Origin: Thiobacillus sp.
GTDB lineage: Bacteria; Pseudomonadota; Gammaproteobacteria; Burkholderiales; Thiobacillaceae
Assembly (NCBI GenBank): GCA_020216925.1
Contig: JAIWOL010000053.1
Coordinates: 1 to 6,307 of the forward strand
Direction of reading: 5' to 3'
Length of the DNA: 6,307 nucleotides
The notes beneath the pieces are model-generated. The model had not been told where the DNA came from, did not search any database, and saw nothing but the letters and a program-made list of their open reading frames with translations. Made by a program: the position numbers and the translations under genes. Shown here one piece after another: positions 1 to 6,307 of this stretch. Every line of letters starts with the position of its first letter. Position 1 is the first letter of the stretch.

Positions 1-37
1 TGTGCTTCGTTTCCAACGATGGCCTCCTTGCGAACAA

Positions 38-90
38 GGGGGGTCAATTCCTCGTGTCGCCAGGGGGTCAATTTACGGTGTCGCCTGACA
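38..90. mobile_element. Probable terminal repeats of an IS21-family insertion sequence (one end only)
   Basis: Two direct repeats of 23 nt lie at 39-61 and 63-85 with a 24-bp period. They match at 19 of 23 positions: both begin GGGGGTCAATT, differ over four bases, and end GTGTCGCC. The second copy continues into TGACA, ending at 90. Read from the other strand, the element begins TGTCAGGCGACACC followed by a TTGACCCCC block. Multiple terminal repeats and TG...CA tips are known traits of IS21-family (istA/istB) elements, and the sequence style fits that family. The IS body would then lie left of position 38, outside the window. No transposase reading frame is recognisable in bases 1-37, and the other end and target duplication cannot be seen. 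It could be a complete neighbouring IS or an orphan end. Confidence 0.45.
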
Positions 91-151
91 GACCGGACTT
101 GTTGCCGCAGCCTCGCCTTCCTGTCGATCGATACCAACAAACGTCAAGCAC

Positions 152-1831
152 ATGCTCTGGGAAACCCTGTCAGTCGTACGCGATCTGCCTCGCCTGCACG
201 AAATTGCCTCTGTAATGATCCGTTATGGCTGGGGGGACCTGGTACGGATACTGGGCATCAGCGGCATGCTCGAACGCGCCGGCCGCGTATTGCATTGGCA
301 CAGCACCAGTGAAATCGCCCATCTTGAGGCGCCTGTCCGTATCCGCCGGGCACTGGAGGAACTCGGGCCTACTTTCGTCAAGCTGGGCCAGTTGCTGGCC
401 ACGCGTGTGGACATGTTCCCGCCGCACTGGATCGCTGAATTCGAAAAACTGCACAGCCAGGTGCCGGCGGTGTCTTACGACACCCTTCATGCCGATCTGC
501 TTGCCGCGCTGGGCGGCGAGCCGGACGACGTGTTTGCCGAATTCGACCGCGTGTCGCTGGCGGCGGGGTCGATTGCACAAGTCCACCGCGCCCGGTTGCG
601 CGATGGTACGCCGGTGGTGGTCAAGATTCGCCGGCCGGGCATCGAGGAGGTGATTCGCGCCGATCTGCGCATACTCGATCATGCCGCCCGCTTGCTCGAC
701 AGTGAACTGCCCGACCTGCGCCGTTACGATCCTGTCCATATCGTGTCGCAGTTTCGCCGCTCGCTCTATCGCGAGCTCGATCTGGCGAAGGAGGCGCGCA
801 ACATCGAACAGTTCGCGCGCCATTTCGCGGACGACCCGGATGTGACGATTCCAAGGGTAATTGCCCGCTTCACCACGCCGCGCGTGAACGTGCAGACGGA
901 AATCGTCGGCGTGGCCGGCGTCTCGCCCGACAAACTGCGCGCTGCCGGGCTCGATCCTCGCCTGCTGGCGTCGCGCGGAGCCGATACCGTGCTGCGCATG
1001 GTGCTGGTGCATGGTTATTTCCATGCCGACCCGCACCCCGGCAACATACTGTTCCTGCCGGACAACCGCATCGGCATGATCGATTTCGGCATGGTGGGCA
1101 TGCTCACCGAAACACGGCGCAACCAGATCGTCGACTTGTTGCACGCCCTCACGCGCAAGGATGAACAGGGATTGTTGCAGGTGCTGCTCGACTGGAGCGG
1201 CGACACGGTGCAAGACGACGGGCGGCTGGCCTACGACGTAGCCGAAATGCTGCAAAGTTACGATGACCTGCGTCTCAAGGACGTGAAAATCGGCAGTTTG
1301 CTGAACGACATCACGGCGCTGATGCGCGACAACAACCTGCTGCTGCCTGCCGATCTCACACTGCTGTTCAAAACCCTGATCACGCTGGAAGGACTGGGGC
1401 AGCAGCTCGACCCCGAGTTTCACATGATCGACCATGTGACGCCGTTCGTGGAGCGCATCATCCAGCACCGCTACACGCCTGGCGCGCTGGTGGCGCGTGG
1501 ACGCAAAAGCCTGCGCGAGGCGCTGGAGGTGCTGGCCGACCTGCCACGCGATCTGCGTCATCTGATGCGTGACGTGCGGCGAGGTCGGGTCAGGGTCGAT
1601 CTGGATCTCAAGCGTCTGGACCATTTCGGCCATCAACTCGACCGTGCCAGCAACCGGCTCACCATGGGCATACTCACGGCGTCTCTGGTGGTGGGGTCGA
1701 GCATCATCATGACCGTACAAGGCGGACCGCAACTGTTCGGGCTGCCGCTGTTCGGCCTTCTGGGTTTTCTGATCGCGTTCCTGAACAGCCTGTGGATCAT
1801 TTTCTCCATCTGGCGGTCGGGAAAACACTAG
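152..1831 (+). CDS. ABC1/AarF/UbiB-family atypical protein kinase-like protein
   Basis: This 559-residue protein belongs to the ABC1 (AarF/UbiB/COQ8) family of atypical kinase/ATPases, which act at the membrane and in bacteria support ubiquinone biosynthesis. Its length is close to E. coli UbiB (about 546). The family signature KxGQ is at residues 77-80 (KLGQ). The alanine-rich nucleotide loop is at 137-140 (AAGS, followed by IAQVH), and the catalytic lysine is K158 (VVVKI). The ExD-like helix is around 208-214, the catalytic loop HADPHPGN is at 291-298, and the metal-binding DFG is at 311-313. Two hydrophobic helices at about 503-522 and 528-553 form the C-terminal membrane anchor. ATG 152 is the first in-frame start that preserves the whole N-terminal family region; its ribosome site is weak. 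Family membership is secure. Orthology to UbiB proper is not, because bacteria often carry paralogues and no ubiE or ubiJ lies nearby, so no symbol is given. G139 in the A-rich loop is unusual. The stop codon overlaps that of the convergent gene. Confidence 0.93.
   Translation: MLWETLSVVRDLPRLHEIASVMIRYGWGDLVRILGISGMLERAGRVLHWHSTSEIAHLEAPVRIRRALEELGPTFVKLGQLLATRVDMFPPHWIAEFEKLHSQVPAVSYDTLHADLLAALGGEPDDVFAEFDRVSLAAGSIAQVHRARLRDGTPVVVKIRRPGIEEVIRADLRILDHAARLLDSELPDLRRYDPVHIVSQFRRSLYRELDLAKEARNIEQFARHFADDPDVTIPRVIARFTTPRVNVQTEIVGVAGVSPDKLRAAGLDPRLLASRGADTVLRMVLVHGYFHADPHPGNILFLPDNRIGMIDFGMVGMLTETRRNQIVDLLHALTRKDEQGLLQVLLDWSGDTVQDDGRLAYDVAEMLQSYDDLRLKDVKIGSLLNDITALMRDNNLLLPADLTLLFKTLITLEGLGQQLDPEFHMIDHVTPFVERIIQHRYTPGALVARGRKSLREALEVLADLPRDLRHLMRDVRRGRVRVDLDLKRLDHFGHQLDRASNRLTMGILTASLVVGSSIIMTVQGGPQLFGLPLFGLLGFLIAFLNSLWIIFSIWRSGKH
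1828..1831. other. Shared CTAG: overlapping stop codons of two convergent genes
   Basis: The palindrome CTAG contains the TAG stop of the kinase-like gene on the plus strand (1829-1831). It also contains the TAG stop of the GGDEF-EAL gene on the minus strand (1830-1828). The genes therefore have no space for a terminator between their coding regions. Confidence 0.95.
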
Positions 1832-4065
1832 GCACCAGACAGCTGGTCGAGCGGGGTGGGCCGGCCGAGGAGATAGCCTTGCACGTGGCCGATGCCCAGG
1901 CTCTGCACTTTTTCCAGCACGGCTTCGCTTTCCACGCCTTCCGCAACGAGCGAATAACCCGCGTCGCTCATCATGCGCGCGAAATCGGCGACCACCTTGG
2001 CTGCGCGGTTGTCCTGCGCGAGTTTGCTGATCAGGGAAATATCGAGTTTGACCACCTCCACCGGCAGGTCGGCCAGGTAGCGCAGCGGCGAGTAGCCCGT
2101 GCCAAAATCATCCATGGCGATGCGGAAATGCACAGTGCGCAACAGATCCAGATAGGTGCTCACCTCGGCAATCTGCGTAATCAGCGATGTCTCGGTGATT
2201 TCCAGCATCAGCGGGTGGCGGACGTTGTGCCGCGACAGTTCGAGCAGATGCGAGACGACTTCGGCATGCGAAATGGTCTGCGCCGACAGGTTGATCGAAA
2301 CCCCGATGCCTTCTGGAATCAGTCCCGAGCACAGGTCGGCATCCATCTGCGCCAGCACGGCCAGATCGAATTCGGTTTCCAGGCGGCGCGCGCTGACCAC
2401 AGGCAGGAATGCGCCGGGCATGATGAGATCGTCGTGGTAACGGATGCGCGCAAGCGCTTCGTAGTAAGCCACCTTGCGGTCGGGCAGGGCATGGATGGGC
2501 TGGTAATGCATTTCGATCATGCCGGGCGTGGCCAGCGCCTGGAACAGCGCGCTGGTCTCGCGGCTGGCCACCAGGGTCTGTGCGGCGCGCTCGGTGTCTT
2601 CTCCGTACAGGGCAATGCGGGCGCGCCCGGGTTGCTTGGCGGTATACATGGCGATATCCGCCTGCTTGGGGAGATCGCCGATGTTCTCGGGCTGGCCTGC
2701 CGGACAGAATGCTATGCCGATGCTGATGCCAACAGGCTCGTTGATGCCGATATCGCTGAACGATGTCGCTTCGATCAGACTCTGGCAGCGTTGTGCGATC
2801 TGCTTGGCCTGCGCCGGCGAGGTGCGGGCGAGGAAGGTGACGAATTCGTCGCCGCCCAGGCGGTAAAGCCGGTCGTTGGCGCGCAGGGCCATCACCAGGG
2901 CGTGGGAAATAAGCGTCAGCACACGGTCGCCCTTGGCGTGGCCGTAGGTGTCATTGATGGCCTTGAAGCGGTCGCAATCGAACAGCAGGAAGGCCGCGCC
3001 CTCGCGCATGTGCCGGAAATCCTCGCGGAATCTTTCCCAGTCTTCCTCGTAGGCGCGGCGGTTGTAGCAGCCGGTGAGTGCGTCCTGCCGCGCCTGCGAG
3101 CGGAATTCGCGGTTCTGGTTTTCCAGAGAACCGTGAAGTTCGCGCAATTGGACCTGGTATTCGTGCAGTGAACGCCGGATGGCTTCGAGTTCGACCACGT
3201 TCATGGCAAAAGGACGCGCCGGCGGGCTGTACTGCCCGCGCTGCATGGCCTCGATGTCATGGGATAGCTGATGCAGCGGCCGCACCAGCAAGCGGTTGTA
3301 GACAAAAAATGCCAGCAGGACGGTACCGGCCAAGAGCACGAAAAACGCCATCAAGGTGCGCGACAAAATAGTCTGGAAACGCGCATGGTCCGGGTTGGCG
3401 CGCGCCGCGAAGCTCAGGCGGCGGAACAGGTCGCCCTGGGCCAGGGTTTCACCCGGCTTGAGCGCGAGCACCACGCTGCGCATGTCGACAAAGTGGAAAC
3501 TGTCGCGATCCTGCAGCTCGCCCATGAAATCGACCCGCAGCAAGCCGTAGCCAAGCAGACTGCGCTGCTGCTCGTCGCTGTAGACGGGAAAAGCCTGATA
3601 GACGACTATCGTGCCGTTTTCGTTGGTGAGCCAGGCCGCAGCCTGCATCCGCAGGGCCGGCTGCGGCAGGGTGTCTGGAAATCCGGGACGCGCGGGATTG
3701 CTCGCCAGAATGTGCCGGCCGGCATCGTAAAGCGAAACCCGCGCATGACGGCCGCTGAGAACGCCGGCCTCGTACACCCGCTGATCGCGCCAGTAGCTGT
3801 AATACTCGGGCAGCACCAGTTGCTGGCGGGTTTCATCCCAGCGTCTCAGGGTTTCGGCCTGGCTGGCGATGCGGCGGAACAGCCGATCGGCCGCGGCAGA
3901 CAATTCCGAACGCGCGGCATCGCGATTGTTGCTGGCGAGGCTCTGCGTCACGCTGCGGGCCTGCCAGGCAGAGACCGCCGTGACCAGGCTGATCGCCACC
4001 AACAATCCGGCGACCAGCGTCAGAGCGATCTGATTGATGGAAAGCGTGAACCTGGCAGGTTTCAT
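1828..4065 (-). CDS. Membrane-bound GGDEF-EAL cyclic-di-GMP enzyme with periplasmic CHASE4-like sensor and HAMP
   Basis: This 745-residue inner-membrane protein should make and/or degrade c-di-GMP. Transmembrane helix 1 is at about 12-34. A periplasmic region spans about 35-236 and includes a WDE motif at 76-78, reminiscent of CHASE4. Helix 2 is at about 237-261, followed by a HAMP-like segment and a helical linker. The GGDEF domain starts at D328 (DALTGCYNRR). It has the metal/substrate segment FDCDRFKAIND and an intact GGDEF at 404-408. The inhibitory I-site RAND (R395, D398) sits exactly five residues upstream of GGDEF. The EAL domain has E536-A-L and the other catalytic positions: N592 (INLS), E622 (EITET), D652/D653 (DDFGTGYS), K673 (KLD), E709 (AEGVES) and Q729 (QGY..GRP). 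Both halves therefore look catalytically competent. The ATG overlaps the TGA of the upstream hydrolase gene, which implies translational coupling. The signal sensed and the net direction of activity cannot be read from sequence. Confidence 0.95.
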   Translation of the reverse strand: MKPARFTLSINQIALTLVAGLLVAISLVTAVSAWQARSVTQSLASNNRDAARSELSAAADRLFRRIASQAETLRRWDETRQQLVLPEYYSYWRDQRVYEAGVLSGRHARVSLYDAGRHILASNPARPGFPDTLPQPALRMQAAAWLTNENGTIVVYQAFPVYSDEQQRSLLGYGLLRVDFMGELQDRDSFHFVDMRSVVLALKPGETLAQGDLFRRLSFAARANPDHARFQTILSRTLMAFFVLLAGTVLLAFFVYNRLLVRPLHQLSHDIEAMQRGQYSPPARPFAMNVVELEAIRRSLHEYQVQLRELHGSLENQNREFRSQARQDALTGCYNRRAYEEDWERFREDFRHMREGAAFLLFDCDRFKAINDTYGHAKGDRVLTLISHALVMALRANDRLYRLGGDEFVTFLARTSPAQAKQIAQRCQSLIEATSFSDIGINEPVGISIGIAFCPAGQPENIGDLPKQADIAMYTAKQPGRARIALYGEDTERAAQTLVASRETSALFQALATPGMIEMHYQPIHALPDRKVAYYEALARIRYHDDLIMPGAFLPVVSARRLETEFDLAVLAQMDADLCSGLIPEGIGVSINLSAQTISHAEVVSHLLELSRHNVRHPLMLEITETSLITQIAEVSTYLDLLRTVHFRIAMDDFGTGYSPLRYLADLPVEVVKLDISLISKLAQDNRAAKVVADFARMMSDAGYSLVAEGVESEAVLEKVQSLGIGHVQGYLLGRPTPLDQLSGA
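4062..4065 (-). other. ATGA start/stop overlap coupling hydrolase and GGDEF-EAL genes
   Basis: On the minus strand the four bases read ATGA. ATG (4065-4063) starts the GGDEF-EAL gene and TGA (4064-4062) ends the hydrolase gene. This arrangement is a standard sign of translational coupling by terminating and re-initiating ribosomes, and it places both genes in one transcript. Confidence 0.9.
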
Positions 4066-4910
4066 CGGGCAACCTTGTCCAGCTTGCGCAGGAAAGCCAA
4101 GGTGTGTTCCAGCAGGGTGAATTCGTGTTCGCCGTCCATGAAGTGATTGGCGCCGGAGACCACTACCACCTGCGAACCCAGATGCCTCAGCGCGGCCAGC
4201 CAGTTGTGTCCGAGAACAGTGTCGGCATCACCCATGATCAGCCAGTTTTCCACGGGCGAACGGCGCAGGGCCGCCAGCGTGCGCGCCTGATCCCATCGCA
4301 CATAGGAAAGCAGGTCGCGCGCAGTTGAAGTGTATTTGCGGCAAAACGACAGGGGGTGGCTCACCAGTGCACGTGGTGCGCTCCGGGCGCGGGCCTCCAG
4401 ATCTTCGATCAACGCCCGCCGGTCGACCGGGCCGATCTGCGCCTCGATCAGGGACGCGCCGATATAGGCCTTGACTGCCGGATCGGGACTGCCTGCCAGA
4501 TATGCCAGTAACTGCATGCTGCCAAAACTGTGTCCCAGCAGGACGACGGAGCGATGTCCCCGGTTTTTGAGCCAGCTCACCCAGCGTGCGATTTCTTCCG
4601 TGTCTTCGTCGAGGCTGTGTTTGTGGATGGCTTCGCAGGCAAGGCTCTGCGAGCGCAATGGAATGTTCAGACTCAGCGTCGGCGACAGGACGGTGTAGCC
4701 CGCGTCGTGCAGCCCATTTGCCAGCGTGGCGACCGTTGCAAATTCGCGCGTCTGCAAAAAACCGTGCAGCAGCAGGACGGCAGGCTTGTTGCGTTCGCCG
4801 ACCTGATAACTCGCACCGGCGCGTATTCCAGGGCGGATATCCTGGTAGACCAGCGCCGCCTGCGCCGCAGACGCAAACCAAAGCAGCAGACACAACAGGA
4901 ATGAGCGCAT
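4062..4910 (-). CDS. Exported alpha/beta-fold hydrolase, substrate unknown
   Basis: This is a 282-residue secreted protein. A typical signal peptide (MRSFLLCLLLWFASAAQA) has an AQA cleavage site after residue 18. C7 sits in the hydrophobic core and has no lipobox, so it is not a lipoprotein. The mature part shows the alpha/beta-hydrolase plan: an oxyanion-region HGF at 49-51, a nucleophile elbow GHSFGS with S128, an acid candidate in MGDAD (D228 or D230), and catalytic H256 in GANHF. The only cysteines of the mature protein are C92 and C190, a plausible periplasmic disulfide. The frame extends upstream to 5054. ATG 4910 is preferred because it places the signal peptide at the N-terminus and avoids running into the divergent helicase gene. 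TTG 4919 is a possible alternative, and no strong ribosome site precedes either. The stop overlaps the start of the GGDEF-EAL gene. Lipase, esterase or other acyl-hydrolase activity is possible; I do not recognise a specific subfamily. Confidence 0.88.
   Translation of the reverse strand: MRSFLLCLLLWFASAAQAALVYQDIRPGIRAGASYQVGERNKPAVLLLHGFLQTREFATVATLANGLHDAGYTVLSPTLSLNIPLRSQSLACEAIHKHSLDEDTEEIARWVSWLKNRGHRSVVLLGHSFGSMQLLAYLAGSPDPAVKAYIGASLIEAQIGPVDRRALIEDLEARARSAPRALVSHPLSFCRKYTSTARDLLSYVRWDQARTLAALRRSPVENWLIMGDADTVLGHNWLAALRHLGSQVVVVSGANHFMDGEHEFTLLEHTLAFLRKLDKVAR
4073..4076 (-). promoter_or_regulatory. Ribosome binding site of the GGDEF-EAL gene, inside the hydrolase coding region
   Basis: On the minus strand, AAGG (within GGACAAGG) lies seven bases before the ATG at 4065. 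The spacing is normal for a Shine-Dalgarno site. It is embedded in the last codons of the hydrolase gene, as expected for coupled translation. It is only a four-base match and therefore modest. Confidence 0.5.
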
Positions 4911-5021
4911 CAGGATCAACCGAACGAAATGTCCTGGTTTAACGACCGGAACCGGGCCAGACTTTACTCTTTTGGACAGTGCTCGCCGGTGTACACTCGT
5001 GCCAACCCTCCGTTTGCACGC
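4911..5021. promoter_or_regulatory. Divergent intergenic region with promoters for the hydrolase operon and yoaA
   Basis: This 111-bp gap separates two diverging start codons, so it should hold promoters for both transcripts. Towards yoaA, TTGGAC (4972-4977) and TACACT (4992-4997) resemble -35 and -10 boxes. Their 14-bp spacing is too short for a good sigma-70 promoter. No convincing promoter pair was found on the minus strand. Assignment rests mainly on gene orientation. Confidence 0.4.
4972..5005. repeat. Imperfect inverted repeat upstream of yoaA
   Basis: The left arm TTGGACAGTG (4972-4981) pairs with the reverse complement of CACTCGTGCCAA (4994-5005), which is TTGGCACGAGTG. Two single-base bulges are needed, and 12 bases separate the arms. 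The 8-bp perfect palindrome GTGTACAC (4989-4996) overlaps it. The dyad covers the region where a yoaA promoter would sit, so it may be an operator or a leader hairpin. It could also be chance in GC-rich sequence. Confidence 0.35.
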
Positions 5022-6307
5022 ATGTCCGATCTCGCCACCCTGTTTTCCGACCACGGCCCCTGTGCGACAGCCCTGCCGGGCTGGCGCGCCCGTCCGCAGC
5101 AGATTGCCATGGCCCAGGCTGTGGAAAGAGCCATCGCCGACAGCAGCATATTGCTTGCCGAAGCCGGCACCGGCACCGGCAAAACGCTTGCCTACCTGAT
5201 CCCGGCCTTGCTCTCCGGCGGCAAGGTGGTGATTTCCACGGGCACCAAGGCGCTACAGGATCAGCTTTTCCACCGCGACCTGCCAGCGGCGCGGCGCGCA
5301 CTCAGATCGCCGGTGAAAACCGCCCTGCTCAAGGGGCGCGCCAACTACGTCTGCCGTCATCATCTCGAACGCAATCTCGCCGACGGTCGTTTTACCCAGC
5401 GCGATGACGCAGCCTGGCTGCACAAGATCGCACGTTTCGCCGAAACCTCGGCCAGCGGCGACCGCGCCGAGGCCGAGGGCATACCCGAGGACGCCAACGC
5501 CTGGCATTACGCCGTATCCAGCCGCGATACCTGTCTCGGCAGCGAATGCGCGCATTTCAAGGCCTGTTTCGTCATGCAGGCGCGCAAGGCCGCGCTGGAA
5601 GCGGAAGTGGTCGTGGTCAACCACCACCTTTTCTTTGCCGACCTCTGGCTCAAGGACGAAGGCGTCGCCGAACTCCTGCCAGCGTGCAACACCGTCATCC
5701 TCGACGAGGCGCATCAGCTCGCAGAAACCGCCGTGCAGTTTTTTGGCGAAACGCTGTCCGTGGCGCAGTTGCTCGATCTGGCGGGCGATACCAAACGCCT
5801 CGCGGCGGTGAAGGCTGGAGACTTTCCCGCATTGCGGCGCGCGGCCGAGGATTTGGCCAAGCGCGCGCGCGACCTGCGGCTGGCGTTTCCGCAACCCCCC
5901 ATCAAATCGACGCTTGCCGAACTGACGCGTTACGACAAATGGCCTGACGCATTGAAAGCCCTGTCGGCGGCGCTGGACGCAACGGCGACACTGCTGGAAT
6001 CGCAGGCCGAGCGCGACGCCGACCTGAAGAACTGTTATGAGCGCGCACAGATGGCGCAGGCCACGCTGGCCAGCTGGCAGCGTGACGACGACCCCGACAA
6101 GCCGCGCGTGCGCTGGCTCGAAACCACTTTGAATTCACTGCTGCTGCACGCTACGCCCCTGTCTATCGGCGCCATGTTCGGCGCCAGGCTCGCCGAGCGC
6201 GCGCAGGCGTGGATTCTGACTTCCGCCACGCTGTCGGTTGGCGGCGACTTCACCCACCTGAAAACACGGCTCGGCATCGAGGACGCCGAAACCCTGTGTG
6301 TCGACAG
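5022..6307 (+). CDS. yoaA: YoaA-type (DinG/XPD-like) Fe-S superfamily 2 DNA helicase, 3' end cut by the window
   Basis: The open frame runs from ATG 5022 to the window edge, giving 428 complete codons of a protein that is about 636 residues in E. coli. Roughly the last third, including helicase motifs IV-VI, is missing because of the window. Walker A is EAGTGTGKT (47-55, K54). The STGTKALQDQL motif Ia follows. Four cysteines, C111, C171, C176 and C182, fit the Fe-S cluster domain of XPD-like helicases (CLGSEC, then HFKAC). VVVNHHLFFADL is around 197-208, the DEAH box is at 228-231, and motif III TSATLS is at 400-405. The block from CLGSEC through NHHLF closely resembles E. coli YoaA, a 5'-3' helicase of DNA replication repair that partners with the polymerase III chi subunit (HolC). 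No Shine-Dalgarno sequence precedes ATG 5022. An in-frame GTG at 4989 is a less likely start. The gene is transcribed divergently from the hydrolase operon. Confidence 0.93.
   Translation, partial: MSDLATLFSDHGPCATALPGWRARPQQIAMAQAVERAIADSSILLAEAGTGTGKTLAYLIPALLSGGKVVISTGTKALQDQLFHRDLPAARRALRSPVKTALLKGRANYVCRHHLERNLADGRFTQRDDAAWLHKIARFAETSASGDRAEAEGIPEDANAWHYAVSSRDTCLGSECAHFKACFVMQARKAALEAEVVVVNHHLFFADLWLKDEGVAELLPACNTVILDEAHQLAETAVQFFGETLSVAQLLDLAGDTKRLAAVKAGDFPALRRAAEDLAKRARDLRLAFPQPPIKSTLAELTRYDKWPDALKALSAALDATATLLESQAERDADLKNCYERAQMAQATLASWQRDDDPDKPRVRWLETTLNSLLLHATPLSIGAMFGARLAERAQAWILTSATLSVGGDFTHLKTRLGIEDAETLCVD

Noticed and set aside
19..312. A 97-residue open frame running from the IS-like repeats into the kinase-like gene
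   Set aside because: It overlaps the well-supported gene from 152 in another frame and shows no family features. It is open by chance in GC-rich sequence.
170..1828. A 552-residue open frame antisense to nearly the whole kinase-like gene
   Set aside because: Its codons are in exact register with the sense codons, so stops could arise only opposite TTA, CTA or TCA, which are rare in GC-rich genes. Its product is full of His, Gln and Arg and has no recognisable motif, while the sense strand has a full ABC1 motif set.
1792..3171. A 459-residue plus-strand open frame across the EAL and GGDEF domains
   Set aside because: It is also codon-aligned with the real minus-strand gene and has shadow-type composition. 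The minus strand carries intact GGDEF and EAL motifs.
4921..4934. Sequence CGAACGAAATGTCC, resembling a Gram-positive LexA (DinR) box upstream of a repair helicase
   Set aside because: The right half does not match GTTCG, and this box type is not expected in the proteobacterial host suggested by the genes.
4911..5054. N-terminal extension of the hydrolase to ATG 5054
   Set aside because: It would bury the signal peptide behind 48 basic, low-complexity residues and overlap the helicase start. The internal ATG 4910 gives a textbook signal peptide.
5253..5894. A 213-residue minus-strand open frame inside the helicase gene
   Set aside because: It is the same codon-aligned antisense effect. The plus strand encodes the Fe-S cysteines and the DEAH box here.

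Overview
The window is GC-rich, densely packed bacterial chromosome. It holds four protein genes with short gaps or overlaps. The mix suggests a free-living Gram-negative proteobacterium, most likely a betaproteobacterium: an AarF/UbiB-type kinase, a membrane GGDEF-EAL protein, a secreted alpha/beta hydrolase and a YoaA-type Fe-S helicase. That placement is inferred from gene content and protein style; no marker gene settles it.

Layout from left to right. Positions 38-90 carry two 23-nt direct repeats ending in TGACA. They look like the terminal repeats of an IS21-family insertion sequence whose body would lie to the left. A plus-strand ABC1/UbiB-family kinase-like gene (152-1831) follows. 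It runs tail to tail into a minus-strand pair: a 282-residue exported alpha/beta hydrolase (4910-4062) and then a 745-residue GGDEF-EAL protein (4065-1828). The two convergent stop codons share a single CTAG. The minus-strand pair is joined by an ATGA overlap, so it is almost certainly one translationally coupled operon. A 111-bp divergent intergenic region (4911-5021) separates this operon from a plus-strand yoaA-like helicase gene, which is cut by the right edge of the window (5022-6307).

How the genes may work together. The kinase-like protein probably supports ubiquinone or other membrane lipid metabolism. The helicase belongs to DNA replication and repair. Neither has an obvious link to the central pair. 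The central pair is the most interesting unit. A periplasmic hydrolase is co-translated with a c-di-GMP enzyme that has a large periplasmic sensory region, an intact GGDEF site, an intact inhibitory RxxD site and a full set of EAL catalytic residues. An attractive but unproven reading is that the hydrolase makes or removes the signal sensed by that region.

No tRNA, rRNA, CRISPR array or convincing rho-independent terminator was seen. No gap without a gene exceeds 151 bases.
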